This document shows, in pieces, positions 17,101 to 24,700 of a stretch of 48,152 nucleotides of DNA. The stretch's first letter is position 1; each line of letters opens with the position of its first letter. The position numbers and the translations under genes were made by a program. The notes under the pieces are model-generated. The model ran no database searches, had not been told where the DNA came from, and worked only from the letters and a program-made list of their open reading frames with translations. The stretch comes from Halomonas ventosae (GTDB taxonomy: Bacteria; Pseudomonadota; Gammaproteobacteria; Pseudomonadales; Halomonadaceae): the NCBI RefSeq assembly GCF_004361885.1, contig NZ_SNWH01000019.1, forward strand, positions 1 through 48,152. The letters run 5' to 3'.

Positions 17101-17376
17101 GCCGCCCCGCTGGCCATCCGCGGCAACAAGTTGCGCTTGCTCAAGCCGGAAGAACGCGCCGCGGCCCGCCTGGAGAGCCCACAGACGCTGTGGGACGTGC
17201 TCGGTGGGCTGATCGTGACGCATCGTGAAGGTGGCATCGTCGCCGCGCGTAACTACCTCAGCGAGCATGGCAAGCGCGATAGCGACGCCCTGCGCGGCCT
17301 GCTCAAGGTGTGGGCCAAGGAGTGCCGCGACGATGAGCTCAAGCGCGAAGCCCAGCTGATCGACTACGAGCTGTAA
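14185..17376 (+). CDS. DUF1156 DNA methyltransferase (N6-adenine or N4-cytosine type)
   Basis: The protein has 1063 residues from the ATG at 14185, chosen because AAGGA precedes it and the DUF1156 domain starts at once (IEAGFP, RRERDTGKQPPTSRLHVWWARRP). The SAM-binding motif begins DPTSGGGSIPFEA at residue 231 and the catalytic motif is DPPYYDN at residue 678, the pattern of exocyclic amino methylases. Two CxxC pairs (C344/C347 and C409/C412) probably form a zinc ribbon between them. The family modifies host DNA so that a linked system spares it. The middle of the gene (about 15000-16330) is clearly AT-richer than both ends, suggesting exchange of the target-recognition part. The stop is 12 bases before the AAA ATPase gene. 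Confidence 0.92.
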   Translation: MDFSNDQRLIEAGFPCHQVGAETRRERDTGKQPPTSRLHVWWARRPLTPSRAAILASLLPADADPEQFIRDLGIVRWQAKLGEQRWTLASETITTRIHQEDNGSWVLPVDKTVLKAVEKEQQRREACREMVDQLEQASPEFQQDPVVQGWKLDIQELPTMGVYVGAKLEVLPVTADPAGVTEKLEFAKRADVKKALGKAIRWDPEDSYGYSRAFATPIQPLPESERKVVLDPTSGGGSIPFEALRLGHKVIANELNPVASVILKATLDYPARFGESLLGDLEKWGGELKKIVESKMAPFTPFGKIPGNEISKLEVCLQKNPELVGEYTDEYDQQGLLYCRQVACPHCGGDAPLLNSLWLSKKGESCGVAIKPQPDKTVRFEPFEVTAGNRGPNGEDLDAGTVTRGVGQCVHCHQAISGDEIKRQARGESEHGKWQDILYAVVGVRIEPKLDKHGNLQRFASGERKGEIKTQKVRYFRAPTEIDLQALQSAECELEERRVDFEMKGLVPNEPFPQGNDMRPINYGMPTWADMFTPRQLLGHLTAMEALQDAKPRILEELGKERGCAVITYLQLGIDKFVDYNSRQTRWIQQRGQVSGTFGRHDFSLKWTFGEMVFSGPSSGFSWAQKSVYEALSEIIRLVDPVHKIHGGDTAGGLIQFKGTAADISGLECSSVDAVVMDPPYYDNVQYSELSDFYYVWQKRSLADLYPEWFDDEVTDKASEAVANPARDGSAKSAKARYEELMQGIFAESKRVLKQDGIMTLMFTHKSSDAWETLTNSLIQAGWDITGTYPVDSEFGASTHQLNLAAAASTIFIACRPADRGDREPSSWAYEVKGKLEAAVREGLGEFERLKLNPVDRMIASWGRALRVYSAHWPVQDGDDEVPPTRAMQEAARVVAEEEVSRLSGGLVTVDDLDAESRLAVIALGINGLGDFAFDDALQMSRSLNFRLQNRNGNYRVSDDMVAYANVGEDERAAPLAIRGNKLRLLKPEERAAARLESPQTLWDVLGGLIVTHREGGIVAARNYLSEHGKRDSDALRGLLKVWAKECRDDELKREAQLIDYEL

Positions 17377-17388
17377 GGAGAGAGGCCC

Positions 17389-18783
17389 ATGCTCACTGAG
17401 CTGCGACTGCAGAACTTCAAGGCCTGGCGGGATACCGGGCCTATGCGCCTGGCGCCGCTGACGGTCATTTTCGGTACCAATAGCTCAGGCAAGTCGAGCT
17501 TGGGCCATCTGCTGATGGCTCTTAAGCAGACGGCGCTGCTGACCGATCGCAAGCGCTCCCTGCACCTGGGCGACGACAACTCGCTAATCGATCTGGGCAC
17601 CTTCGAGGACTGCCTGCATGACCACGATCTGAACCAGGCGCTGGGCTTCTCGCTGAGCTGGAAGAGCCGCAAGCCACTTGAGCTGAACGACATCCTCAAT
17701 CCTGACCAGACCTTTTGTGGCGATGAGCTCACACTGGAGGCGGAGATCGCGGCCAGCAAGGCACAGCAGCCCGAGACGCGACAGTTCTCCTACTCCCTGG
17801 GCCAAGGTGATGACGAGGTGCTCAAGGTTCGGCATGGGCGCCGTGACGGCAAGGCATTTCTCAAGTGCGATCCGCTGCGGCTGGTGCATGCCCAGGGCCG
17901 GAACTGGGGCGTCGAATCGCCGGAGAAGTTCTACCGCTTCTCGGACAAGACGCTGTCGCGTTACCAGAACGCGCACTTCCTGACCGACTTCGTGCTGGAA
18001 GCCGAGCAGCTGCTGGAGAACTTCTACCACCTCGGTCCACTGCGCAGCCCGCCCAAGCGTGTCTACCCCTGGTCGGGTGATACCCCGCCCGATGTGGGGG
18101 CCGAAGGTGAGCTGACCATTCCGGCGATACTGGCTGCCACTCAGCAGGGGCGGCAGCTCAACCGCGGGCCCAAACAGAAGTATCAACCCTTCGACGCCTT
18201 TATCGCCGGCTGGCTCAAGAACCTGGGCATCATCCATGAGTTCAAGGTCGAGCCCATCGCGAAAGGGCGCAAGGAGTATGAGGTGCTGATCCAGGCCCAT
18301 ACCGGTGCACCCTGGGTGAAGCTGACTGACGTCGGTTTTGGTGTCTCACAAATCCTTCCGGCCCTGGTGCAGGCCTTCTATGCGCCCCCGCACTCGGTGC
18401 TGTGGATGGAGCAGCCGGATATTCACCTCCATCCGCGCGTTCAGGCCAATCTGGCGGATGCCTTCATCAGCGCGATCCATGCGCGAGAGAACGGCGAGAA
18501 CCGTAACACCCAGCTGATCATCGAAAGCCACTCCGAGCACTTCCTCAACCGCCTGCAGCGACGCATCGCCGAAGGCGAGGTGACACCCGATGAGGTGGCG
18601 GTCTACTTCGTGACGCGCAATCGTCAGGGTGCCCACCTGGAGCCGCTGCGGCTCAACGAGTACGGGGATATCGAGAACTGGCCGGATGACTTCTTCGGCG
18701 ATGACATGGAGGACATCACCCAGCGGGCGCTGGCGGCCGCGAAGAAGCGCAAGGCCAAGAAGGCACAGGAGGCAGGTGAATGA
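17389..18783 (+). CDS. AAA ATPase, OLD/DUF3696-like
   Basis: This is a 464-residue ABC/SMC-like ATPase. Walker A is GTNSSGKSS (residues 29-37), preceded by the usual LQNFKAW start. The signature-like segment is DVGFGVSQILPAL near 310-322. Walker B ends WMEQPDIHLHP with the catalytic glutamate at 341, and a switch histidine lies in ESHSEHFLNRL. A C-terminal DDFFGDDMED tail fits DUF3696. There is no TOPRIM nuclease domain, so unlike classical OLD enzymes the nuclease must be separate; the next gene, a PIN-like nuclease overlapping by four bases, is the natural partner. Similar ATPases act as sensors in abortive-infection systems such as PARIS. Start 17389 follows AAGGAGAG. Confidence 0.88.
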   Translation: MLTELRLQNFKAWRDTGPMRLAPLTVIFGTNSSGKSSLGHLLMALKQTALLTDRKRSLHLGDDNSLIDLGTFEDCLHDHDLNQALGFSLSWKSRKPLELNDILNPDQTFCGDELTLEAEIAASKAQQPETRQFSYSLGQGDDEVLKVRHGRRDGKAFLKCDPLRLVHAQGRNWGVESPEKFYRFSDKTLSRYQNAHFLTDFVLEAEQLLENFYHLGPLRSPPKRVYPWSGDTPPDVGAEGELTIPAILAATQQGRQLNRGPKQKYQPFDAFIAGWLKNLGIIHEFKVEPIAKGRKEYEVLIQAHTGAPWVKLTDVGFGVSQILPALVQAFYAPPHSVLWMEQPDIHLHPRVQANLADAFISAIHARENGENRNTQLIIESHSEHFLNRLQRRIAEGEVTPDEVAVYFVTRNRQGAHLEPLRLNEYGDIENWPDDFFGDDMEDITQRALAAAKKRKAKKAQEAGE

Positions 18784-19322
18784 GGCGAGCCGTGGTCGAT
18801 ACCAACGTGCTGTTGGTAGCAAACCGTGACCATGCGGATATCTCTGAGGAGTGCGTGATCACCTGCATCGAGGCGCTCGATAGCCTGCGCCAGAGTGGGG
18901 TCACGGTGATCGATGACGAGTGGTACATTCTGAGCGAGTACCATCACAAGCTAAACCCGAACCGGGGCCAGCCTGGGCCTGGCGATGTCTTTCTCAAGCA
19001 TCTGCTGCGGCAGCAGGCTAATCCCAAGCACGTCGCCGAGGTGTCGGTTACCGAGAGCGCCGATGACTGGTTCGAGGAATTCCCCGACCATGCGCTTCAG
19101 CGTGAATTCGACCCGCCGGATCGCAAGTTTATCGCTGTGGCGGCGGCCGATGCTGAGAATCCGCCCATCCTCCAGGCCGCGGACTGCAAATGGCTGAACT
19201 GGTGGGAGCCGCTGTCTCAGGCTGGCGTGCACTTCCGCTTTGTCTGCCCCGATGACGTGGGGCGCTTCTACGCGCAGAAGTTTCCCAACCAGACCATGCC
19301 CGAGTTTCCGCCAGATGAGTGA
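18780..19322 (+). CDS. PIN-like nuclease
   Basis: This is a 180-residue protein. The acidic residues expected of a PIN-fold Mg-dependent RNase are visible: D7 in VVDTNVLL, E53 in ILSEY, D114 in PPDRKF and D135 in AADCKW. Residues 116-123 (KFIAVAAA) match the PIN helix that carries the third acid. The start overlaps the ATPase stop as ATGA, and its stop overlaps the RNA ligase start by eight bases, so all three are translationally coupled. PIN domains usually cleave RNA, often tRNA or mRNA in toxin systems. No antitoxin-type gene sits beside it; the ATPase may hold it inactive until infection. That regulatory role is inference. Confidence 0.72.
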   Translation: MRRAVVDTNVLLVANRDHADISEECVITCIEALDSLRQSGVTVIDDEWYILSEYHHKLNPNRGQPGPGDVFLKHLLRQQANPKHVAEVSVTESADDWFEEFPDHALQREFDPPDRKFIAVAAADAENPPILQAADCKWLNWWEPLSQAGVHFRFVCPDDVGRFYAQKFPNQTMPEFPPDE

Positions 19323-20001
19323 CTTCTTCCGTTTCCCCCACACCCCGCACCTTGCCTGGCTGGGAGAGGGAGAGCCCCGCGACGACAAGCTGCTGGACCT
19401 TCCCGAGGTAGAGGCACTGCTCGCGGGCGAGGTGCTGGTGGAGGAGAAGCTGGATGGCGCGAACCTGGGGATCTCCTGGGGAGAGAACGGCCTGCTGCGT
19501 GCCCAAAACCGCGGGGCCTATCTGGAGCCCCCGTTTCGCGGACAGTTCTCGCGACTCAACCAGTGGCTCATGCAGCACCTGGCCAGTTTCCAGGCTCACC
19601 TGCCCGAGTATGTCATCCTCTTCGGGGAGTGGTGTGCCGCACGCCACTCCCTCGACTACGCCAACCTGCCGGACTGGTTCCTGGTCTTCGATGTCTACGA
19701 CCGCCAGGCCCAGCGCTTCTGGAACAGGGAGCGGCGCAATGAGCTGGCCGCGCGGCTCGGCCTGGCCACGGTACCCCTGTTGAAGAGCGGGCGCTTTACT
19801 GCCAAGGCGCTGGAATCGCTGGTGCGCACTGGCCGCAGCGGTTACCGGGACGGCAAGCTGGAAGGCATCGTCATCCGTCAGGATGGCCCCGAGTGGTGCG
19901 AGCGTCGCGCGAAGCTGGTGCACCCTGACTTTGTCCAGCAGATCGAGGAGCACTGGCGCTCCCGGGCGCTGGAGTGGAATGAATTGGCAGCACAACAATA
20001 G
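19315..20001 (+). CDS. RNA ligase (nucleotidyltransferase superfamily, Rnl2-like)
   Basis: The protein has 228 residues from the ATG at 19315, which lies inside the end of the PIN gene. All core motifs of ATP-dependent RNA ligases are present: motif I EEKLDGANLG with the adenylated lysine K45, motif III FGEW, motif IIIa VFDVYD, motif IV EGIVIR and motif V RAKLVHP. The C-terminus ends soon after motif V, so there is only the catalytic domain and no accessory domain. Such enzymes seal nicked or broken RNA. In an operon with a PIN nuclease, the likely role is to repair or reverse RNA cleavage, or to process a cleaved RNA; that is inference. The following gene begins 29 bases downstream. Confidence 0.88.
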   Translation: MSDFFRFPHTPHLAWLGEGEPRDDKLLDLPEVEALLAGEVLVEEKLDGANLGISWGENGLLRAQNRGAYLEPPFRGQFSRLNQWLMQHLASFQAHLPEYVILFGEWCAARHSLDYANLPDWFLVFDVYDRQAQRFWNRERRNELAARLGLATVPLLKSGRFTAKALESLVRTGRSGYRDGKLEGIVIRQDGPEWCERRAKLVHPDFVQQIEEHWRSRALEWNELAAQQ

Positions 20002-20030
20002 TTAATAATTGGATAAGGAGTACGCAAGGG

Positions 20031-21731
20031 ATGAGCACAATCAAGGGAAGCGACCTAAAGCTGCACAAGGTCTTGTCTAGTGACTATGAGTTTCATATTC
20101 CGGAGTATCAGCGACCCTATGCCTGGGAAGTAGAGCAGGCAGAGGAGCTTTTCGAGGACCTATGGACCTTCATGGAACAGGAGGACAAGTCAGAAGAGTA
20201 CTTCCTGGGTAGCATTGTGCTGGTCAAGGATGACAAGACCAATCGTGCTGATGTTGTCGACGGCCAGCAGCGGCTAACCACGTTGACAATCCTGCTTTCG
20301 GCTATTCGGGATCGGCTTCAAGGTAATGGTAAGTGGGGAGCCGCCTTCGACAAGTACATCATGGAGCCTGGCGATATTACATTGGATCTCGAAGAGAAGC
20401 CTCGGTTATGCCTGCGTTCCCGGGACAGCGAATTCTTCAGCCGCTATGTGCAAAACCCGGGCGGGATGGCCGAACTGACCAGTCTTGATGTCAGTCGCTA
20501 TCAGGATTCTCAGCTGAACATCATTCAGAACGGTAGCTACTATATTGATCGACTTGCCAACCTCGAGGAGGAGCAGGTGGGTCGCTTCGGTCAGTTTATT
20601 ATAAGAAACTGCATCCTTGTCCTCGTCTCAACGGAGAGCTTCAAGTCAGCCTATCGGATCTTCTCGGTAATGAATGATCGAGGGCTGGACCTCGAGCCCT
20701 CGGACATCCTCAAAGCCAATATTATCAGCGGTATCGGGGAGCGTGAGAGAACTCAGTATACCGAACGCTGGGAAGATGCTGAGATCCGTTTGAGCCGCCG
20801 AGGCTTCAATGACCTGATAGCTCATATTCGAATGATATTCCGAAAAGAGAAATATCGTCGTTCAGTGCTTGATGAGTTCAATGACTATGTGGTGAAGGCG
20901 GTTCCTGGCAGCAAGACCCTGATGGATGAAGTCATCCTTCCCTATGCCGATGCTTTCGAGGTGATCAGAAACCAGTCGTTTGTCAGCTCAGAGAGGGCTG
21001 AGAGCATCAATGAGCTGTTCAGTTGGCTTCATCGCGTCAACAACATGGACTGGGTTCCGGTTGCCATGGAATTTGTGCGTCGCTATGAGGGTGATACTGA
21101 GGCTCTAGAAAAGCACCTGGTCATGCTAGAGCGCTTGGCGGCCAGCATGTTTATTCGCGGCGTTTATGTGACTCCCAGGGTTGAACGCTACGGGCGGGTG
21201 CTGACTGAGCTAGAGGCTGGAGTGAACCTCCTAGATGAAGGCTCTTCCCTTGACCTCACCCCTCAGGCGCAGAGGGAGACCCTTGAGCGGCTGAATGGCA
21301 ACGTCTATGACTACCCGGCACTGTTGCGCATGTACATCATGCTGAGGATGGACTCTTTCCTTGCGGCAACGACCGTCAGCTACAAACACAAGACCACGAC
21401 GATCGAGCATGTGTTGCCTCAGAATCCGAGCGAAGGTTCCCAATGGTTGGAGAATTGGCCCGAGGAGGAGCGTGAGGAGTGGACTAACAGGCTGGGAAAT
21501 CTGGTTCTTCTGTCACGTCAGAAGAATTCGGAAGCATCGAATTACGACTTTGATCTCAAGAAGCAGAAGTACTTCCAGACGCGCAATGGGGTCTCACTCT
21601 ATGCCTGTTCGACGCAGGTCTTGAACCACCAGCGCTGGACTGAAAAAGAAGTGAAGACAAGACAGCACGACTTGCTGAATGTCTTTTCCAGCAACTGGAA
21701 GCTCAAAGGTCTGGATCTCGTCACCCGCTAG
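20031..21731 (+). CDS. DUF262 and DUF1524 protein (GmrSD-like type IV restriction nuclease)
   Basis: This is a 566-residue two-domain protein. The N-terminal DUF262 (ParB/sulfiredoxin-like NTPase) has YQRPYAW near residue 24, FLGSIVLV, and DGQQRLTTL at 77-85. The C-terminal DUF1524 HNH-type nuclease has TIEHVLPQ with H460, followed by RLGNLVLL and the Asn/Lys-rich end of the motif. This architecture is the single-chain form of GmrSD, which cuts DNA carrying modified bases, and also occurs in other defence roles. It lies between the RNA ligase and the helicase on the same strand. Start 20031 follows AAGGAG at 20015. Codon use is less GC-rich than its neighbours, suggesting separate acquisition. 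Confidence 0.9.
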   Translation: MSTIKGSDLKLHKVLSSDYEFHIPEYQRPYAWEVEQAEELFEDLWTFMEQEDKSEEYFLGSIVLVKDDKTNRADVVDGQQRLTTLTILLSAIRDRLQGNGKWGAAFDKYIMEPGDITLDLEEKPRLCLRSRDSEFFSRYVQNPGGMAELTSLDVSRYQDSQLNIIQNGSYYIDRLANLEEEQVGRFGQFIIRNCILVLVSTESFKSAYRIFSVMNDRGLDLEPSDILKANIISGIGERERTQYTERWEDAEIRLSRRGFNDLIAHIRMIFRKEKYRRSVLDEFNDYVVKAVPGSKTLMDEVILPYADAFEVIRNQSFVSSERAESINELFSWLHRVNNMDWVPVAMEFVRRYEGDTEALEKHLVMLERLAASMFIRGVYVTPRVERYGRVLTELEAGVNLLDEGSSLDLTPQAQRETLERLNGNVYDYPALLRMYIMLRMDSFLAATTVSYKHKTTTIEHVLPQNPSEGSQWLENWPEEEREEWTNRLGNLVLLSRQKNSEASNYDFDLKKQKYFQTRNGVSLYACSTQVLNHQRWTEKEVKTRQHDLLNVFSSNWKLKGLDLVTR

Positions 21732-21746
21732 CGCAAGGAGGCCACC

Positions 21747-24700
21747 ATGCCATTACGCGACTACCCCTGGGAGCCCAGCTACGCCACCTCTGATATCCGA
21801 GACGATGGCAAGCAGGTGGATGTGCTGCACGACTTCTATATCCCGGCGCTGAACCGGGCGATGCGCTACGACCGTGTCGCCGGCTACTTCAGCTCTTCGT
21901 CACTGGCGGCCGCGTCTCAGGGTTTTTCGCGTTTCATCGAGAACGGTGGGGAGGCGCGCTTCGTGGTCGGGATGCAGCTCGATCCCGATGATGCGGCAGC
22001 GATCCTGCAAGGCGACGAGCAGCGTGCCAGCCAGGCCATGCTGGCAGAGCTGGCATCGAGTCAACAGTGGCCTTCTGCCATGCGACATGGTGTCGAGCTG
22101 CTGGCGTGGATGGTGGCCAATGGCTACCTCAGCATTCGCGTTGGCCTGCGGGTGCATGCCAAGGATGGATCACCGCAACCTCTGGATTACGCCCAGGATG
22201 GCTACCTCCATGAGAAGTGGGCGATTCTCGGCGATGGCCAGGATGAGCTTTACATTTCCGGCTCGCTCAACGAGTCCAGGACGGCGCTGGCTATCAATGC
22301 CGAGAACATTAATGTGCATCCGTCATGGGAAGACTGGGGGAGAAAGGCGATCCCTCAGAAGCACCGTAACTTCAAGGCGCTGTGGCAGGGCAACCATCCG
22401 GCGATCAGGACCTTTTCACTGCCCGAGGCGGTCGAGGCCGAACTGGTGAAGATTGCCCGCAACGCCGGCAGCCTGTTCGAGATTGATGGCACGCCGATGA
22501 GTACTCACCCGAGGCAGGTGAGAGAGAAGGATGAGCTCACACCGAGCTTTGCCGAGAGGCTTCGCTTCGCCATGCTGCGACTCGCGCCCCTGCTGCCGGG
22601 CGGGGAGCGTGTCGCCATCGAAACCACGCCCATCGAGCCCTGGCCGCATCAGCGCTTCGTTGCCAATCGCCTGCTGGAGACCTACCCCCGCAACCATCTG
22701 CTGTGTGACGAGGTAGGCCTTGGCAAGACCATCGAAGCCGGGCTGGCCTTCCGGGCTCTGTGGCTGAGTGGCCGTGCCAGCACCATCCGGGTGTTTGCGC
22801 CGGCCTCGCTGACCTCGCAGTGGCTGGTGGAGATGGCCGAGAAGTTCTATCTGCCTTTTGTCAGGCGCACTAGCCGCAAGGGGCGCTGGGAGCGTATCGA
22901 CCTGCTGGATGGCGAGCCGGAGCAAGGGCAGGGCCAGATGTTCGATGCACCGCTGGAGATCATCTCGACTGGATTGGTGATCAACCGCCACGGCGGTAGG
23001 CTGCTGGCCAATCTTCCCGAGACCGATCTGGTGCTGGTGGACGAGGCCCACAAGGCCCGGCGCCAGACGCCTGACAACCAGACCGTCATGCCGCGCTTCA
23101 ACAAGCTCTACCAGGAGCTGGAGGGTGCGCTATATGGAAAGTCGCGTACTCTGCTGCTGGCCACCGCCACGCCGATGCAGCTCAACCGCGTGGAAGCCTT
23201 CGATCTGCTGAAGCTGATGCCTTCCGCCGGGGCTGTCCAGTTCTCCGAGGATCTGTGTGAAATCTTCTACCGGGTGCGCGACAAGCTGCTCCACCAGGAG
23301 CCGATGGCTCATTATGAAGGCGAATGGCTGTGTCGCTACCTGAACAATGTGCGGAGCTCTTCTCCGGAGCAGTGGCACTTCGTCAATGAGCATGTGCTGA
23401 GCCCGTTCGGTAAAACTGGACTGGAGGACTTCACTGATCGTTCATTGGAGCCGATGATCTGGGATGAGGTGCAGCCGGCGCTGAGCCTGTTGGCACCGCT
23501 GGGGCGCAGCATGCTGCGGCACACACGCTCGCTGCTGCGCGCCTATCAGCGTGAGGGGCTGCTTAACGCCAACCTTGCCTGGCGTGAGGTTGCCCCCAGC
23601 ATCATTCCGCTTGGCGGCGTCGAGCGGGAGGTCTATGACCAGCTGCAGGAGTACTGCGCCGACCTGGCAAGTCATATGGCTGCCAACATGGAGGAGGGCC
23701 GACAGCGTGCCGCTATCGGCTTCTACCTGAGCTTCTTGCGGCTACGCTTCGCCTCGTCCTTCCATGCGCTGCACTGCTCACTGAAGCGGCGCCTGGACAA
23801 GATCCAGCAGACGCTCGACCACAAGGCGCAGCAGGTCGCGACCTCGGATGGCTCACGTGAAGAACTCGAAGAGCTGAGAGACGATGAGGTGGAAGGGTTG
23901 GTGCTCAAGCATCGCACAGAGAGTGACCTGACCTGGGAGCAGGGTGCCGTGTCGCGGCTGATTGCCACCATGGACAAGCTACCCTCCACGCCACGCAAGA
24001 TGCGTCAGCTGCTAGAGCATATCGAACAGCGGCGCATCAATAGCAGCGACCGAGTCCGTCAGCTGGTGCTGTTTACACGCTACACCGACACCATGGAGTA
24101 CCTGCATGGGGAGCTACGCCGAAGGCTGCCGGGTTGCCCGATCGGGACCTTCTCCGGCGCCGGTGGCACATTGCGTCGGCCCGGTGAGTTTCGGCCGGAA
24201 CGGATGGACCGAACAACCATCAAGCAGCGCTTCGTGGCGGGCAACATCGATATCTTGCTGTGTACCGATGCGGCCGCCGAGGGTCTCAACCTGCAGAGTG
24301 CCGATCTGCTGATCAACTTCGACCTGCCCTGGAACCCGATGATGCTGGAACAGCGAATCGGCCGTATCGACCGCATCGGCCAGCATCATACGCAGATCCA
24401 GGTGCTGAACTACCTCTATCAGGGCAGTGTGGAGGAGGTGGTCTACTCACGCTTGGTCAAACGCTTCCGAGAGGCGCTGACCGTCTCGGGTGAGTTGCAA
24501 TTCTCGCTTTTGCCCATCCAGCCCGAGGATTTCGAGGACTACGCCAAGGCCGAGGGGGAAGAGGGCAAGATAGACGAGGAGGAGCTGATTCGCCGCGCGC
24601 AGGAGCACGCGAAGCGGATCCAGGAGCGCCAACAGCTCACCGAGTTCAAGGCCGAGGAGCAGAAGGCCGCCTACGAGCACCTGGAGGCACAACAGCGGCG

